Of a DNA stretch of 64,000 bases, positions 51,776 to 59,963 are shown in pieces. The first letter of the stretch is position 1. Each line of letters opens with the position of its first letter. Origin of the DNA: Sulfitobacter sp. JL08 (GTDB taxonomy: Bacteria > Pseudomonadota > Alphaproteobacteria > Rhodobacterales > Rhodobacteraceae); contig NZ_CP025815.1 of the NCBI RefSeq assembly GCF_003352045.1, forward strand, positions 124,001 through 188,000, in the 5' to 3' direction. The translations under genes and the position numbers were made by a program. Below the pieces are notes generated by a model. That model saw nothing but the letters and a program-made list of their open reading frames with translations, was not told the origin of the DNA and ran no database searches.

Positions 51776-52438
51776 ATGCGATCCATCCGGATGTTCGATA
51801 TCATTCAACTATTGCGCAAGGCGACGCGGCCACTGACAGCGCAACAGATGGCCGACACGCTTGAAGTGACAAAGCGCACGATCTACCGCGATATCGCTGC
51901 CCTGCAATCGACGCGCGTGCCGATCGAGGGCGAGGCCGGTATCGGCTATATCCTGCGCCCCGGGTTCGATCTGCCGCCGATCAATTTCGATGTGGAAGAA
52001 GCCGAGGCGATCACTGTCGGGCTCAGCATGATCGCACGCACCGGCGACAAGGGGTTGGAGCGCGCCGCCGCCCGCGCCGCGCGCAAGTTGTCTGACGCCA
52101 CACAACTGAGCGAAACGCTTTTTTCCTCAAGCTGGGGTGCCAAGGCCCCCGGCAATATTGATCTGTCTGCGATCCGCGATGCCATACGGCAAGAAGCCAA
52201 GATCGAATTGTTCTATTGTGATGTGAACGGCGGTCTGACCGAACGCACCATCCTGCCCGTCGCCCTGATCTATTATTCCGAGGCTGTGGTGGTTGCTGCA
52301 TGGTGCGAAATGCGCGGCGATTTCCGCCATTTCAGACCTGACAGAATGGTCGCGTGCACAATCCTGTCAGACAGATTCACCGGAAAAGGGCAGGGGCTGC
52401 GCCGCGAATGGGCGGCGCAGCACGCGGCTGATTTGTAA
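51776..52438 (+). CDS. HTH-WYL transcriptional regulator (YafY type)
   Basis: A 220-residue regulator. Residues 1-58 form an HTH-11 winged helix (FDIIQLLRKATRPLTAQQMA then TKRTIYRDIAALQSTRVPIE). The WYL domain starts near 130, with AIRQEAKIELFYCDVNGGL and AVVVAAWCEMRGDFRHFRPD; the eponymous WYL is varied here. WYL domains bind ligands, often nucleic acid fragments or small molecules, and control metabolic, stress or defence genes. AGGCAGG lies before the ATG. The divergent PII-like/DMT genes and the intervening palindrome are its likely target. Confidence 0.9.
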   Translation: MRSIRMFDIIQLLRKATRPLTAQQMADTLEVTKRTIYRDIAALQSTRVPIEGEAGIGYILRPGFDLPPINFDVEEAEAITVGLSMIARTGDKGLERAAARAARKLSDATQLSETLFSSSWGAKAPGNIDLSAIRDAIRQEAKIELFYCDVNGGLTERTILPVALIYYSEAVVVAAWCEMRGDFRHFRPDRMVACTILSDRFTGKGQGLRREWAAQHAADL

Positions 52439-52451
52439 AAGGTGAAAGGCG

Positions 52452-53105
52452 TCAGATACGCAGGAACGGCTGCGCAATCCGCGGGATCAAACCCTTGAAT
52501 GTCAGCGGAGCATCGGTCACGGCCAGACAGATACAGGGTTCACCCTGGGCCGCAACCGGCGTGTGGTGCAGATGTTCGTCTGCGGTTTCCACATCGCCGC
52601 GCGCGAAATAATCATCCTCGTCCTGAAACGCGCCTTGCAGCACCAGCGTCAGTTCCATGCCCTTGTGGCCATGATCAGGCATCGCGCAGCCGGCGGGAAT
52701 GTACAGCAACCGCGCCGTGGCATCCGATGTGGTCGGCAAGATCGCCTGCTTCACACCCATCCCGACAGGGCGCCACTTGATCGCGTCAAGATCGCCGCCG
52801 ACATAATCCTGCACAGGTCCGGGCAATACACCCGGTTTGCGCGCATGTTTGATCTGCTCGGGTGCGCCATTGGCGATCAGCGACAGCGTTGCCTCAAGGC
52901 TTCCGGTGCTCAGTTCCACACTGTCGTCGGTTTCCAGCAACGCGCCGCCCACGGCGTCATAGCTTTCCGCAACCGCACGGCACGTGTCACACAGCGATAC
53001 GTGGGCCGCTACAATCAGGTTGAACGCCTCCGGAAGGGTACCGGCGGCATAGGCCATCAGCACATCTTCGTTCAGGTGGTGTTTGATATCTTGTGTCATG
53101 GTCAT
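52452..53105 (-). CDS. chrR: ChrR-type zinc anti-sigma factor with cupin domain
   Basis: A 217-residue anti-sigma factor. The N-terminal ZAS domain has HHLNEDVLMAYAAGTLPEAF and AAHVSLCDTC, with His35, Cys39, Cys42 and an early His as zinc ligands. It holds RpoE inactive in the cytoplasm. The C-terminal cupin (about 110-200) has PDHGHKGMELTLVLQGAFQD and a further His, a second metal site; in Rhodobacter this domain is needed for the response to singlet oxygen. ChrR is lost by proteolysis when singlet oxygen appears, freeing RpoE. It starts one base after the rpoE stop, so the two are co-expressed. Confidence 0.93.
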   Translation of the reverse strand: MTMTQDIKHHLNEDVLMAYAAGTLPEAFNLIVAAHVSLCDTCRAVAESYDAVGGALLETDDSVELSTGSLEATLSLIANGAPEQIKHARKPGVLPGPVQDYVGGDLDAIKWRPVGMGVKQAILPTTSDATARLLYIPAGCAMPDHGHKGMELTLVLQGAFQDEDDYFARGDVETADEHLHHTPVAAQGEPCICLAVTDAPLTFKGLIPRIAQPFLRI

Positions 53106-53106
53106 T

Positions 53107-53658
53107 TCACTTCATTGCGTGGCGCAAGCGGTCAAGCGCCAATCTAATTCGCGATTTGATGGTGCCCAGAGGCAAACCGGTTTTTTCTGCAATTTCGCTG
53201 TGCGACAGGTCGCCAAAATAGGCCTGCTGGATCAATTCGCGCTGCGCCTGCGGCAATTCCGCAATGGCCTGCGCCAGATGTTCGCTTTCCTGTTGCAGGG
53301 TCAGCACGTCTTCCTGATCGGGTTCGTGTTCGGGGCCCCATGTCAGACCTTCGGGTTCGGGGCGGCGTTGTTTGCGAAGCACATCGATCCGACGGTTTCG
53401 CGCGATCGTGAAGATCCAGGTCGCAACTGACGCCCGCGTCGGATCGAACAGATGCGCCTTGCGCCACAGCGTTGCCATCACATCCTGCGCGCATTCTTCG
53501 GCCAAAGCGTGATCGGCACCGGATTTCATCAGAAATGCCTTCACGCGTGGGGCAAAATGGGCAAACACTTCGGCAAAAGCCGCCTGATCCTGTGAATCGC
53601 GGATGCGCGCGACATGATCGGCCCACATCAATCTTGCGTCGGGTTCTTTGCTGATCAC
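53107..53658 (-). CDS. rpoE: ECF sigma factor RpoE (singlet-oxygen type)
   Basis: A 183-residue ECF sigma factor of the RpoE-ChrR pair. Region 2 is FAPRVKAFLMKSGADHALAE to ATWIFTIARNRRIDVLRKQR; region 4 is FGDLSHSEIAEKTGLPLGTI then KSRIRLALDRLR. The sequence from MWADHVARIRD onward matches Rhodobacter RpoE closely. The start is uncertain. A GTG at 53658 with AGGACAG upstream gives the usual length and is preferred; an in-frame ATG at 53709 or 53763 would add 17-35 residues. It controls membrane and repair genes in singlet-oxygen stress. It is divergent from the FAD-oxidoreductase operon. Confidence 0.9.
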   Translation of the reverse strand: MISKEPDARLMWADHVARIRDSQDQAAFAEVFAHFAPRVKAFLMKSGADHALAEECAQDVMATLWRKAHLFDPTRASVATWIFTIARNRRIDVLRKQRRPEPEGLTWGPEHEPDQEDVLTLQQESEHLAQAIAELPQAQRELIQQAYFGDLSHSEIAEKTGLPLGTIKSRIRLALDRLRHAMK

Positions 53659-53768
53659 TAACGTCTGTCCTGTTACGCGTCTTTTTGGTTTCCCGGTTTC
53701 GGAAAACATAGCCGCCAAAGGGGGGACTTTAAAGTCCGGCAATCTGTCCAACTCGGTGATCATATGTG

Positions 53769-53797
53769 GCATACGTGCCGCAGATCGGGTTGGATCA
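53769..53797 (-). promoter_or_regulatory. Candidate RpoE-dependent promoter of rpoE-chrR
   Basis: On the minus strand TGATCC at 53797-53792 is followed after 18 bases by TATGC at 53773-53769. The -35 is identical to the Rhodobacter RpoE consensus (TGATCC); the -10 is only a weak match to TAAGA. Autoregulation from such a promoter is known for rpoE-chrR in relatives. It would give a leader of about 100 bases to the GTG start. Confidence 0.4.
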
Positions 53798-53888
53798 CCA
53801 AAATTGTTTTATTTGTTTTACATCCGTTTCCGCCGACAGGGCGTAACAACTACCAGATACGAACCAGAATTGTCGGAGCGGGACACGA

Positions 53889-55184
53889 ATGCCTTTCGAA
53901 GCCGGTGCAGTTGCACCCAAAAAAATAGCCGTCATCGGCGCCGGGATATCCGGCATGGGGGCGGCGCACATGCTGGCCGATGAACATAATGTCACCTTGT
54001 TTGAATACGAAAACCGTCTGGGCGGTCACGCGCGTACCGTAATGGCTGGCAAGAACGGGGATCAGCCGGTTGATACCGGTTTCATCGTCTTCAACTATGC
54101 GTGCTATCCGCATCTGGCCGATCTGTTTGCCCGCCTCGACGTGCCTGTGGTAAAAAGCAACATGAGCTTTGGTGCCTCAATCGACGGCGGGCGGATCGAA
54201 TACGGTCTGGCCAGCCTGTCCGCATTGTTTGCACAGAAAGCCAACGCGTTGAACCCGCGCTTTCTGGCAATGGTGCGCGATATCGCGCGGTTCAACAAAC
54301 ACGGGCTGGATATGTCGCAGGATCCGGCGCTGACTGTGGGCGGATTGCTTGAAAAGCTGAAAACCGGTCCGTGGTTCCGCGATTATTATCTGCTGCCGCT
54401 GTCCGGCGCGATCTGGTCGACGCCGACGCAAAAGATCATGGATTTTCCGGCCTATGCCATGATGCGTTTCTTTGAAAACCATGCGTTGCTGAACGTTTAT
54501 GGCCAGCACCAGTGGTATACGGTGCAGGGCGGTTCTGACCAGTACGTGCGCCGTCTGGGCGCCGCGATGGAAAAACAGGGCGTCACCTTGCGTTTGGGCT
54601 GCCCCGTGCAATCGGCGCGGCGCGATGCAACCGGCGTCTGGATCAAGGCGCACGGCGCAGACGAAGACCGCTTTGACGAGGTCGTGTTTGCCACGCATTC
54701 CGATGACAGCCTTGCGCTGTTGTCCGATGCATCTCTGACCGAGCGCAGCGCGCTGGGCGCGATTGCTTACCAGCCCAACGATATCGTGCTGCACCGCGAT
54801 GAAACGCTGATGCCCAAACGCCGTGCCACATGGTCAAGCTGGGTTTACACCGAAGATGCGGGCCCGCGCGAGGACAAGATCGATCTGACCTATTGGATGA
54901 ATTCGCTGCAGCCGATCCCGATGGATGATCCGCATTTCGTGACCCTGAACACAAAACGCACCATCCGCGACGATCTGATTTATGATCAGGTCACGCTGCG
55001 CCATCCGGTCTATGATCTGGCCGCGCTCGAGGCGCAAAAGACGGTGCACGGCTTCAATGGCACGAACCGCACATGGTTCTGCGGCGCATGGATGCGCAAC
55101 GGATTTCACGAGGACGGGTTGGCCAGCGCGGTGGATGTGGTGCAGGCGATGCGCGAACGTACGATGCAGGTGCTGGCCGCGTGA
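53889..55184 (+). CDS. FAD-dependent oxidoreductase/desaturase-like (RSP_1091 type)
   Basis: A 431-residue flavoprotein of the amine-oxidase/phytoene-desaturase-like NAD(P)-binding family. The dinucleotide motif is KIAVIGAGISGMGAAHMLA (about 12-30), then LFEYENRLGGHARTV. The C-terminal part has NRTWFCGAWMRNGFHEDGLA, the usual second FAD contact. It is the first gene of an operon opposite rpoE-chrR. From established work on Rhodobacter sphaeroides, the equivalent genes RSP_1087-1091 are in the RpoE regulon and act in singlet-oxygen-dependent loss of ChrR and unusual fatty-acid modification. A lipid acyl-chain substrate is therefore likely, but this is transferred by context. Confidence 0.85.
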   Translation: MPFEAGAVAPKKIAVIGAGISGMGAAHMLADEHNVTLFEYENRLGGHARTVMAGKNGDQPVDTGFIVFNYACYPHLADLFARLDVPVVKSNMSFGASIDGGRIEYGLASLSALFAQKANALNPRFLAMVRDIARFNKHGLDMSQDPALTVGGLLEKLKTGPWFRDYYLLPLSGAIWSTPTQKIMDFPAYAMMRFFENHALLNVYGQHQWYTVQGGSDQYVRRLGAAMEKQGVTLRLGCPVQSARRDATGVWIKAHGADEDRFDEVVFATHSDDSLALLSDASLTERSALGAIAYQPNDIVLHRDETLMPKRRATWSSWVYTEDAGPREDKIDLTYWMNSLQPIPMDDPHFVTLNTKRTIRDDLIYDQVTLRHPVYDLAALEAQKTVHGFNGTNRTWFCGAWMRNGFHEDGLASAVDVVQAMRERTMQVLAA

Positions 55185-55942
55185 TGGACCGTGTCGATCA
55201 TATCGCAGGCCAAACCTTTCACGGGCGCAAGGGCGATGTGCAAAACGCATTTCGCTATTCGGTGGATTACGTTCTGCTGGATGCCGAACGCGAGGTGCGC
55301 ACACCCGCGCTGTTTTCGCGCAACGGGCTCAATCTGACAGCGCTGGATGATGTGGATCACGGCGGCGCACCCAAGGCGGGGCGCGGGGCCGTCTGGGTGC
55401 GCGAGGTGCTGGCCCAGCACGATATCGACAATGTCGATCGCATCCTTTTGCTGGCGCAGCCGCGCACGTTTGGCCATGTGTTCAATCCGGTCAGTTTCTG
55501 GCTGTGCTACAATGGGTCGAAGGATCTGATCTGTGTGATCGCCGAGGTCAGCAACACCTTCGGTGATCGCCATTCCTATCTGTGCCACCACGCCGATCTG
55601 TCGCCAATCCTGCCCGATCACCGGCTTTGCGCGAAAAAGATATTCCACGTTTCACCGTTTCAGCCGGTCGAAGGCGGTTATGTGTTCCGCTTCGACATAA
55701 ACGATGATCGTATCGGCATCTGGATCGACTACAACCGGCCCAAAGGCGGGCTTCTGGCCACCCTGACCGGCCCGCGCAAACCTTTGACCAATCGGGCGAT
55801 ACTGCGCTCGGCCCTGCGCCGGCCGCTGGGGTCACGCCGTGTGCTGGGCCTGATCCACTGGCAGGCGCTGAAATTGTGGACCAAAAAGGTCTCGTACCGT
55901 CCGCGTCCCGCGCCCCCGTCCCAAGAAGTGTCCGGCCAGTGA
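55184..55942 (+). CDS. DUF1365 family protein (RSP_1090 type)
   Basis: A 252-residue DUF1365 protein. AGQTFHGRKGDVQNAFRYSV starts the fold; ILLLAQPRTFGHVFNPVSFW and EVSNTFGDRHSYLCHH are the family signature. DUF1365 proteins are consistently found with cyclopropane-fatty-acid-synthase-like enzymes and FAD oxidoreductases, and are needed for fatty-acid methylation or ring modification in several bacteria, though the activity itself is not settled. The ATG overlaps the preceding stop (TGATG). No cfa-type methyltransferase is present in this operon; it is perhaps elsewhere. Confidence 0.88.
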   Translation: MDRVDHIAGQTFHGRKGDVQNAFRYSVDYVLLDAEREVRTPALFSRNGLNLTALDDVDHGGAPKAGRGAVWVREVLAQHDIDNVDRILLLAQPRTFGHVFNPVSFWLCYNGSKDLICVIAEVSNTFGDRHSYLCHHADLSPILPDHRLCAKKIFHVSPFQPVEGGYVFRFDINDDRIGIWIDYNRPKGGLLATLTGPRKPLTNRAILRSALRRPLGSRRVLGLIHWQALKLWTKKVSYRPRPAPPSQEVSGQ

Positions 55943-57204
55943 CCGCCGCCGCGCTTTCTTCTGCGCCGCAGACCATGTCTGCGATGTCCGCGCGCCTGCC
56001 GTCTTTCGCCCTGTTTGCCGCATTGCTGGCGGCGGCGGGCCTGCCGATCTATATCCACGCGCCGAAATTCTATGTCGATGAATATGGCGTGTCGCTGGCG
56101 GCGCTCGGGGCGGTGCTGTTCGGTCTGCGTCTGCTGGATGTGATACAGGATCCGCTGTTGGGCCGTCTTTCGGAAAAGCTGCGCCATTACCGCGCGCAGG
56201 CCGTTGCGGTCGCCGCGTTGGTTATTGCGCTGTCAATGGCGGGCCTGTTTGCCGTGACGCCGCCAATGCCGCCGCTGCTGTGGTTCGGGTTGATGCTGAC
56301 GCTGGTATTTTCTGCTTTCAGCTTCCTGACCATCAATTTTTACGCCCAGGGCGTGACCAAGGCTGAAACGCTGGGCGCGCAGGGGCACCTGCGGTTGGCC
56401 CGCTGGCGCGAAACCGGCGCGTTGCTGGGCGTTTGTGTTGCTGCCATTGCGCCGGTCGTGATGGGCGCGTGGATGGGCGCGCCATTTTCAGGTTTTGCCG
56501 TCGGCTTTGCGGTCTTGGCGGGTGCATCGGTGCTGGCCATGCGCGGCGAATGGGGCGTGTCTGCGGCCCTGCCATCTACCGGATTTGGCCCGATCCTGCG
56601 CGACCCTGTCGCGCGGCGCTTGTTGCTGATCGCGTTGATAAATGCCGCCCCTGTGGCTGTCAGTTCAACGCTGTTCCTGTTCTTCGTCGAAAGCCGTCTT
56701 GCCGCGCCGGGAATGGAGGGGCCGCTGCTGCTGCTGTTTTTCCTGTCTGCCGCGCTGGCCGCCCCGTTCTGGGGCATGCTGGCCGAACGCTGGGGCGCAA
56801 AACGTGCGCTGATCCTTGGCATGGTGCTTTCGATCATCGCTTTTGGCTTTGCCATCACGCTGGGGGCGGGCGACTGGCCGCTGTTCGCGCTGATCTGCAT
56901 CGCTTCCGGTGCCGCTCTGGGTGCGGACATGACATTGCTGCCCGCCATTTTTGCAAATCACATGGCGCGTATTTCCCCCACCGCCGCCGAAGGTTTTGGC
57001 CTCTGGTCGTTCGTTTCGAAATTCACGCTGGCCTTTGCCGCTGTCACCCTGCTGCCCCTGCTGGACGCCGCCGGATTTCAGGCAGGGGCCGACAATACGC
57101 AAACTGCACTTGGAACTCTGGGGCTGCTTTACGCCGCCGTTCCCTGTGCGCTCAAGGTGCTGGCCATCACGTTGCTGATGGCCAGCCGACTAAAGGAGAG
57201 TTGA
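55939..57204 (+). CDS. GPH/MFS-type transporter (RSP_1089 type)
   Basis: A 421-residue secondary transporter with twelve predicted helices. The loop after helix 2 is DVIQDPLLGRLSEKLRHYRA, the glycoside-pentoside-hexuronide motif. Between helices 6 and 7 is a hydrophilic loop. The GTG at 55939, overlapping the DUF1365 stop, was chosen because AAGAAG precedes it; an ATG 36 bases further is possible and would shorten a Ser/Ala-rich N-terminus. In the RpoE operon its cargo might be a lipid or sugar headgroup, unproven. Confidence 0.85.
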   Translation: MTAAALSSAPQTMSAMSARLPSFALFAALLAAAGLPIYIHAPKFYVDEYGVSLAALGAVLFGLRLLDVIQDPLLGRLSEKLRHYRAQAVAVAALVIALSMAGLFAVTPPMPPLLWFGLMLTLVFSAFSFLTINFYAQGVTKAETLGAQGHLRLARWRETGALLGVCVAAIAPVVMGAWMGAPFSGFAVGFAVLAGASVLAMRGEWGVSAALPSTGFGPILRDPVARRLLLIALINAAPVAVSSTLFLFFVESRLAAPGMEGPLLLLFFLSAALAAPFWGMLAERWGAKRALILGMVLSIIAFGFAITLGAGDWPLFALICIASGAALGADMTLLPAIFANHMARISPTAAEGFGLWSFVSKFTLAFAAVTLLPLLDAAGFQAGADNTQTALGTLGLLYAAVPCALKVLAITLLMASRLKES

Positions 57205-57207
57205 ACT

Positions 57208-57771
57208 ATGGAACCGTTTTTCTTTGTGATGCTGGGTGTTGTACTGGTTCTGGGCCTGATCCTGCTTCAGCGCAGGTATATGGGCTTTACTGCCCAACAA
57301 CCCGCTGATTACGCAACGGGCCAGCCCCAGTTCGATATCCGCCACCACCTGAATGGCCCGATTGTCTGCGAAGGTGTCATTTTTGGCCCGACCGGGCGTG
57401 TCACGTCGCGGTTCGTCGGCGACTTTGATGCCAAGTGGAATGGCAACACCGGCGTGATGAAAGAACATTTCGCCTATGACAGCGGCACCCATCAGGATCG
57501 CGAATGGCATTTGCAGATTGGCAATGACGGGCGCATCAAGGCCACGGCACCGGATGTGGTGGGCGAAGGCACCGGCTGGCAAAGCGGATCATCCGTGCAG
57601 TTGAAATACCGCATCCGCCTGCCGGAAAGCGCCGGCGGCCACGTTCTGGACACGGTCGACTGGATGTATCTGGCCCCCAATGGAACCATCGTGAACCGTA
57701 GTCAGTTTCGTAAATACGGGATCAAGGTGGCCGAACTGGTGGCCACCATGCGCCAAAAGGAGGCCGCATGA
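57208..57771 (+). CDS. DUF3833 family protein
   Basis: A 187-residue protein with one N-terminal helix (FFFVMLGVVLVLGLILLQRR) then a DUF3833 domain: RHHLNGPIVCEGVIFGPTGR, GDFDAKWNGNTGVMKEHFAY and WMYLAPNGTIVNRSQFRKYG. It is a lipocalin-like beta barrel in outline, here tethered to the inner membrane rather than lipidated, since no lipobox is present. The family lies in RpoE-type lipid operons widely; the role is unknown. It begins three bases after the transporter stop and overlaps the SDR gene (ATGA). Confidence 0.85.
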   Translation: MEPFFFVMLGVVLVLGLILLQRRYMGFTAQQPADYATGQPQFDIRHHLNGPIVCEGVIFGPTGRVTSRFVGDFDAKWNGNTGVMKEHFAYDSGTHQDREWHLQIGNDGRIKATAPDVVGEGTGWQSGSSVQLKYRIRLPESAGGHVLDTVDWMYLAPNGTIVNRSQFRKYGIKVAELVATMRQKEAA

Positions 57772-58499
57772 CGGACTGGAACGGAAAACGCTACTGGCTG
57801 GTGGGGGCCAGCGATGGTCTGGGCGCAGCCCTTGCCCATGTGCTTAGCAAATCTGGGGTCGAGGTGATTGTATCCGCCCGATCCGAAGACCGGTTAAAGG
57901 AACTGGTGGCCGACCTGCCCGGCCCCGCTTCCTATCAGACGGTAGATGTGTCTGACACCGGCAGCGTCACCGCCGCCGCGCAGGCCATCGGGCCGGTTGA
58001 TGGCGTGGTGTTTCTGGCCGGTGTCTACTGGCCGATGAAGGCAACGGAATGGGATGCCGAACAGGCCACGGCAATGGCCGATGTCAATTTCACCGGTCTG
58101 GTGCGGGTGATGGGGGCCGTGGTGCCCGACATGGTGGCGCGCAATGCCGGCCATATCGTGATCACCGGAAGCCTGTCGGGGTTCCGTGGCCTGCCCGGCG
58201 CAATCGGATATGCTGCGTCCAAGGCGGGCACCATGGCCCTGGCCGAAAGCATGTATGCCGATCTGCGCAAGACCGGCGTTAGGGTGCAGGTGGCCAACCC
58301 CGGTTTCATCAAGACCCGCCTGACCGAAAAAAACGATTTCACCATGCCGTTCATCATGGAACCGGACGCCGCCGCGCAGGAAATGTTCGACCATATGAAT
58401 GCCGATCATTTCAAGAAAAGCTTTCCGCGCGTGTTTTCCTGGCTGTTCCGGCTAAGCCAGTTCATGCCCGACTGGATGTACTACCGCCTATTTGCGTGA
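57768..58499 (+). CDS. Short-chain dehydrogenase/reductase (RSP_1087 type)
   Basis: A 243-residue SDR. The coenzyme motif reads LVGASDGLGAALAHVL (about 12-27) and the active site includes Ser in TGSLSGFRG and YAASKAG with Tyr and Lys. It lacks a membrane helix. It probably reduces or oxidises a lipid-derived carbonyl in the modification pathway encoded by the operon. The start overlaps the DUF3833 stop. A 66-base gap follows before the DUF3775 gene. Confidence 0.9.
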   Translation: MTDWNGKRYWLVGASDGLGAALAHVLSKSGVEVIVSARSEDRLKELVADLPGPASYQTVDVSDTGSVTAAAQAIGPVDGVVFLAGVYWPMKATEWDAEQATAMADVNFTGLVRVMGAVVPDMVARNAGHIVITGSLSGFRGLPGAIGYAASKAGTMALAESMYADLRKTGVRVQVANPGFIKTRLTEKNDFTMPFIMEPDAAAQEMFDHMNADHFKKSFPRVFSWLFRLSQFMPDWMYYRLFA

Positions 58500-58565
58500 G
58501 ATCAAAGACGGCCCTGCCCAATCCGGTGTCAACTGATCCGACACGTGCGAACAGGAGGGTCAGGC

Positions 58566-58883
58566 ATGCTGGAAATTTCCACACGACAGGTGGCGCAGGT
58601 CATCCTGATGGGGCGAGAACTGGGTCGCGCCGAAGGTGAATTGCGGGGTCTGATCGACAGGCTGAGCGAAGACGCGCAGGCCGAGCTTGTAGCGCTCATG
58701 TGGATCGGGCGTGGCAGCTTTGAACCCGAAGACCTGCCCGAAGCCATCAACACCGCCCGCCAGGAGGCGACAACCCCGACCGCTGATTACCTGATCGGCA
58801 CACCGCACCTGTCCGAACATCTGGAAAACGGGCTGGATGCGCTGGGCATTTCCGCCACCGATGCCGAAGACGATCTGATGTAG
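58566..58883 (+). CDS. DUF3775 family protein
   Basis: A 105-residue protein, almost all alpha-helical. EISTRQVAQVILMGRELGRA and ALMWIGRGSFEPEDLPEAIN, then TADYLIGTPHLSEHLENGLD are the DUF3775 pattern. Function unknown. AACAGGAGGG is an excellent ribosome-binding site before the ATG at 58566; an ATG 21 bases upstream has none. Being on the same strand 66 bases after the SDR gene it may belong to the RpoE operon, or have its own promoter. It is convergent with the saccharopine-dehydrogenase-like gene. Confidence 0.87.
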   Translation: MLEISTRQVAQVILMGRELGRAEGELRGLIDRLSEDAQAELVALMWIGRGSFEPEDLPEAINTARQEATTPTADYLIGTPHLSEHLENGLDALGISATDAEDDLM

Positions 58884-58888
58884 AGGTT

Positions 58889-59944
58889 TCAGACGGCTTT
58901 GGTCTGCGCCAGAAAGGTTGCGTTGGCGCGGCCCCAGACGCCTGCGTCCAGATCATTCAGCGTTAACAAGGACGGCAGCAGTTGCGCGGCGTAATCCTGC
59001 GAACTTTCCACCGGCAGCATCGACGGCAGATTGTCGATCGCCGTGACATCGAGCGGCGGATCGTCATGCACCCGCAACGCCGGCGCGGCCCATGTGGTGA
59101 TGCGGTCATAAACCTTGATCGGTGAAAAATCGCTGTCCGGATCACAGGCAATATCGCCGATCACGCGCAAACGTCGCGCCGCAGCACCCGTATCGGCGGG
59201 CACGAAAACCGGCGTGCCGGGCCGGGCCAGAATACAGTTGAAAAACAGATCGTGTTGCAACACCTCGGGGAATGGTCCGCCATGTGCGGTTTCGGCCATA
59301 TCCCATTTTGTCGCCGCCACGCCCACCGCTTCGCACAGATCAAACACGCCCGTGCCAACGCGCCCCAGCGCCCCGATGATCAGCGCATCGGGCCGCGCCT
59401 GTCCCGTACTGTCCAGATCGCGCGCCAGATCGGTGCGCAAGGCCTGCGCGCTTTCATAAACCCCGACCGGTCCTGCAATACCGCCGCGCTGCTGTGCGGC
59501 CCAGCATTTCAGCGCCACGGCTGCCCCTGCATACCCCGCCCAATAACCAAACGCCGCAACGCGCCGACCGTCGGGATCAACCAGATATTCAAGGTCATAC
59601 AATGTACCGCCGCCCGCCTTGAACCGTTTCAGCAGTACCTGCCCCGCAGGCTGGCCCTTGTAGGCATGCCCGAACAGGATATGCCGGTGCACCAGCGGCG
59701 TGCCATCTTCGGGCAATTCCTTCAGCCCGAAAATGATCGCATCGCGCGGCGCGTCAGGCCAGCTGTTCTGCGGCGCAATGGTGCATCCGGCGGCGCGGTA
59801 GCCCTCAATTCCGATCGCGCGGTCGGTGCTGTCTTCGATCGTCACCGTGATGCCTGCGGCCTGCAATTGCGCGGCCCCGTCCAGCGTCAACCCGACCCGT
59901 TGTTCGTTGGCGCGCTGTTCGGCCCGTACCCAAAGATGCGTCAT
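58889..59944 (-). CDS. Saccharopine dehydrogenase-type protein (LYS1 family)
   Basis: A 351-residue oxidoreductase of the LYS1/saccharopine dehydrogenase (NAD, L-lysine-forming) family. THLWVRAEQRANEQRVGLTL is the N-terminal signature, followed by HILFGHAYKGQPAGQVLLKR and GTLYDLEYLVDPDGRRVAAF, then a Rossmann segment ALIIGALGRVGTGVFDLCEA. It would interconvert saccharopine with lysine and 2-oxoglutarate, or act on a related opine. No other lysine-degradation gene adjoins. The ATG at 59944 is the family start. It lies in a minus-strand operon with a GST and a phosphatase; the functional link is obscure. Confidence 0.87.
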   Translation of the reverse strand: MTHLWVRAEQRANEQRVGLTLDGAAQLQAAGITVTIEDSTDRAIGIEGYRAAGCTIAPQNSWPDAPRDAIIFGLKELPEDGTPLVHRHILFGHAYKGQPAGQVLLKRFKAGGGTLYDLEYLVDPDGRRVAAFGYWAGYAGAAVALKCWAAQQRGGIAGPVGVYESAQALRTDLARDLDSTGQARPDALIIGALGRVGTGVFDLCEAVGVAATKWDMAETAHGGPFPEVLQHDLFFNCILARPGTPVFVPADTGAAARRLRVIGDIACDPDSDFSPIKVYDRITTWAAPALRVHDDPPLDVTAIDNLPSMLPVESSQDYAAQLLPSLLTLNDLDAGVWGRANATFLAQTKAV

Positions 59945-59963
59945 GTGTCTGCCCTTGCCATGT

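Noticed and set aside
54104-54298. Small frames opposite the FAD oxidoreductase
   Set aside because: Short, overlap a clear flavoprotein gene and have no ribosome-binding sites.
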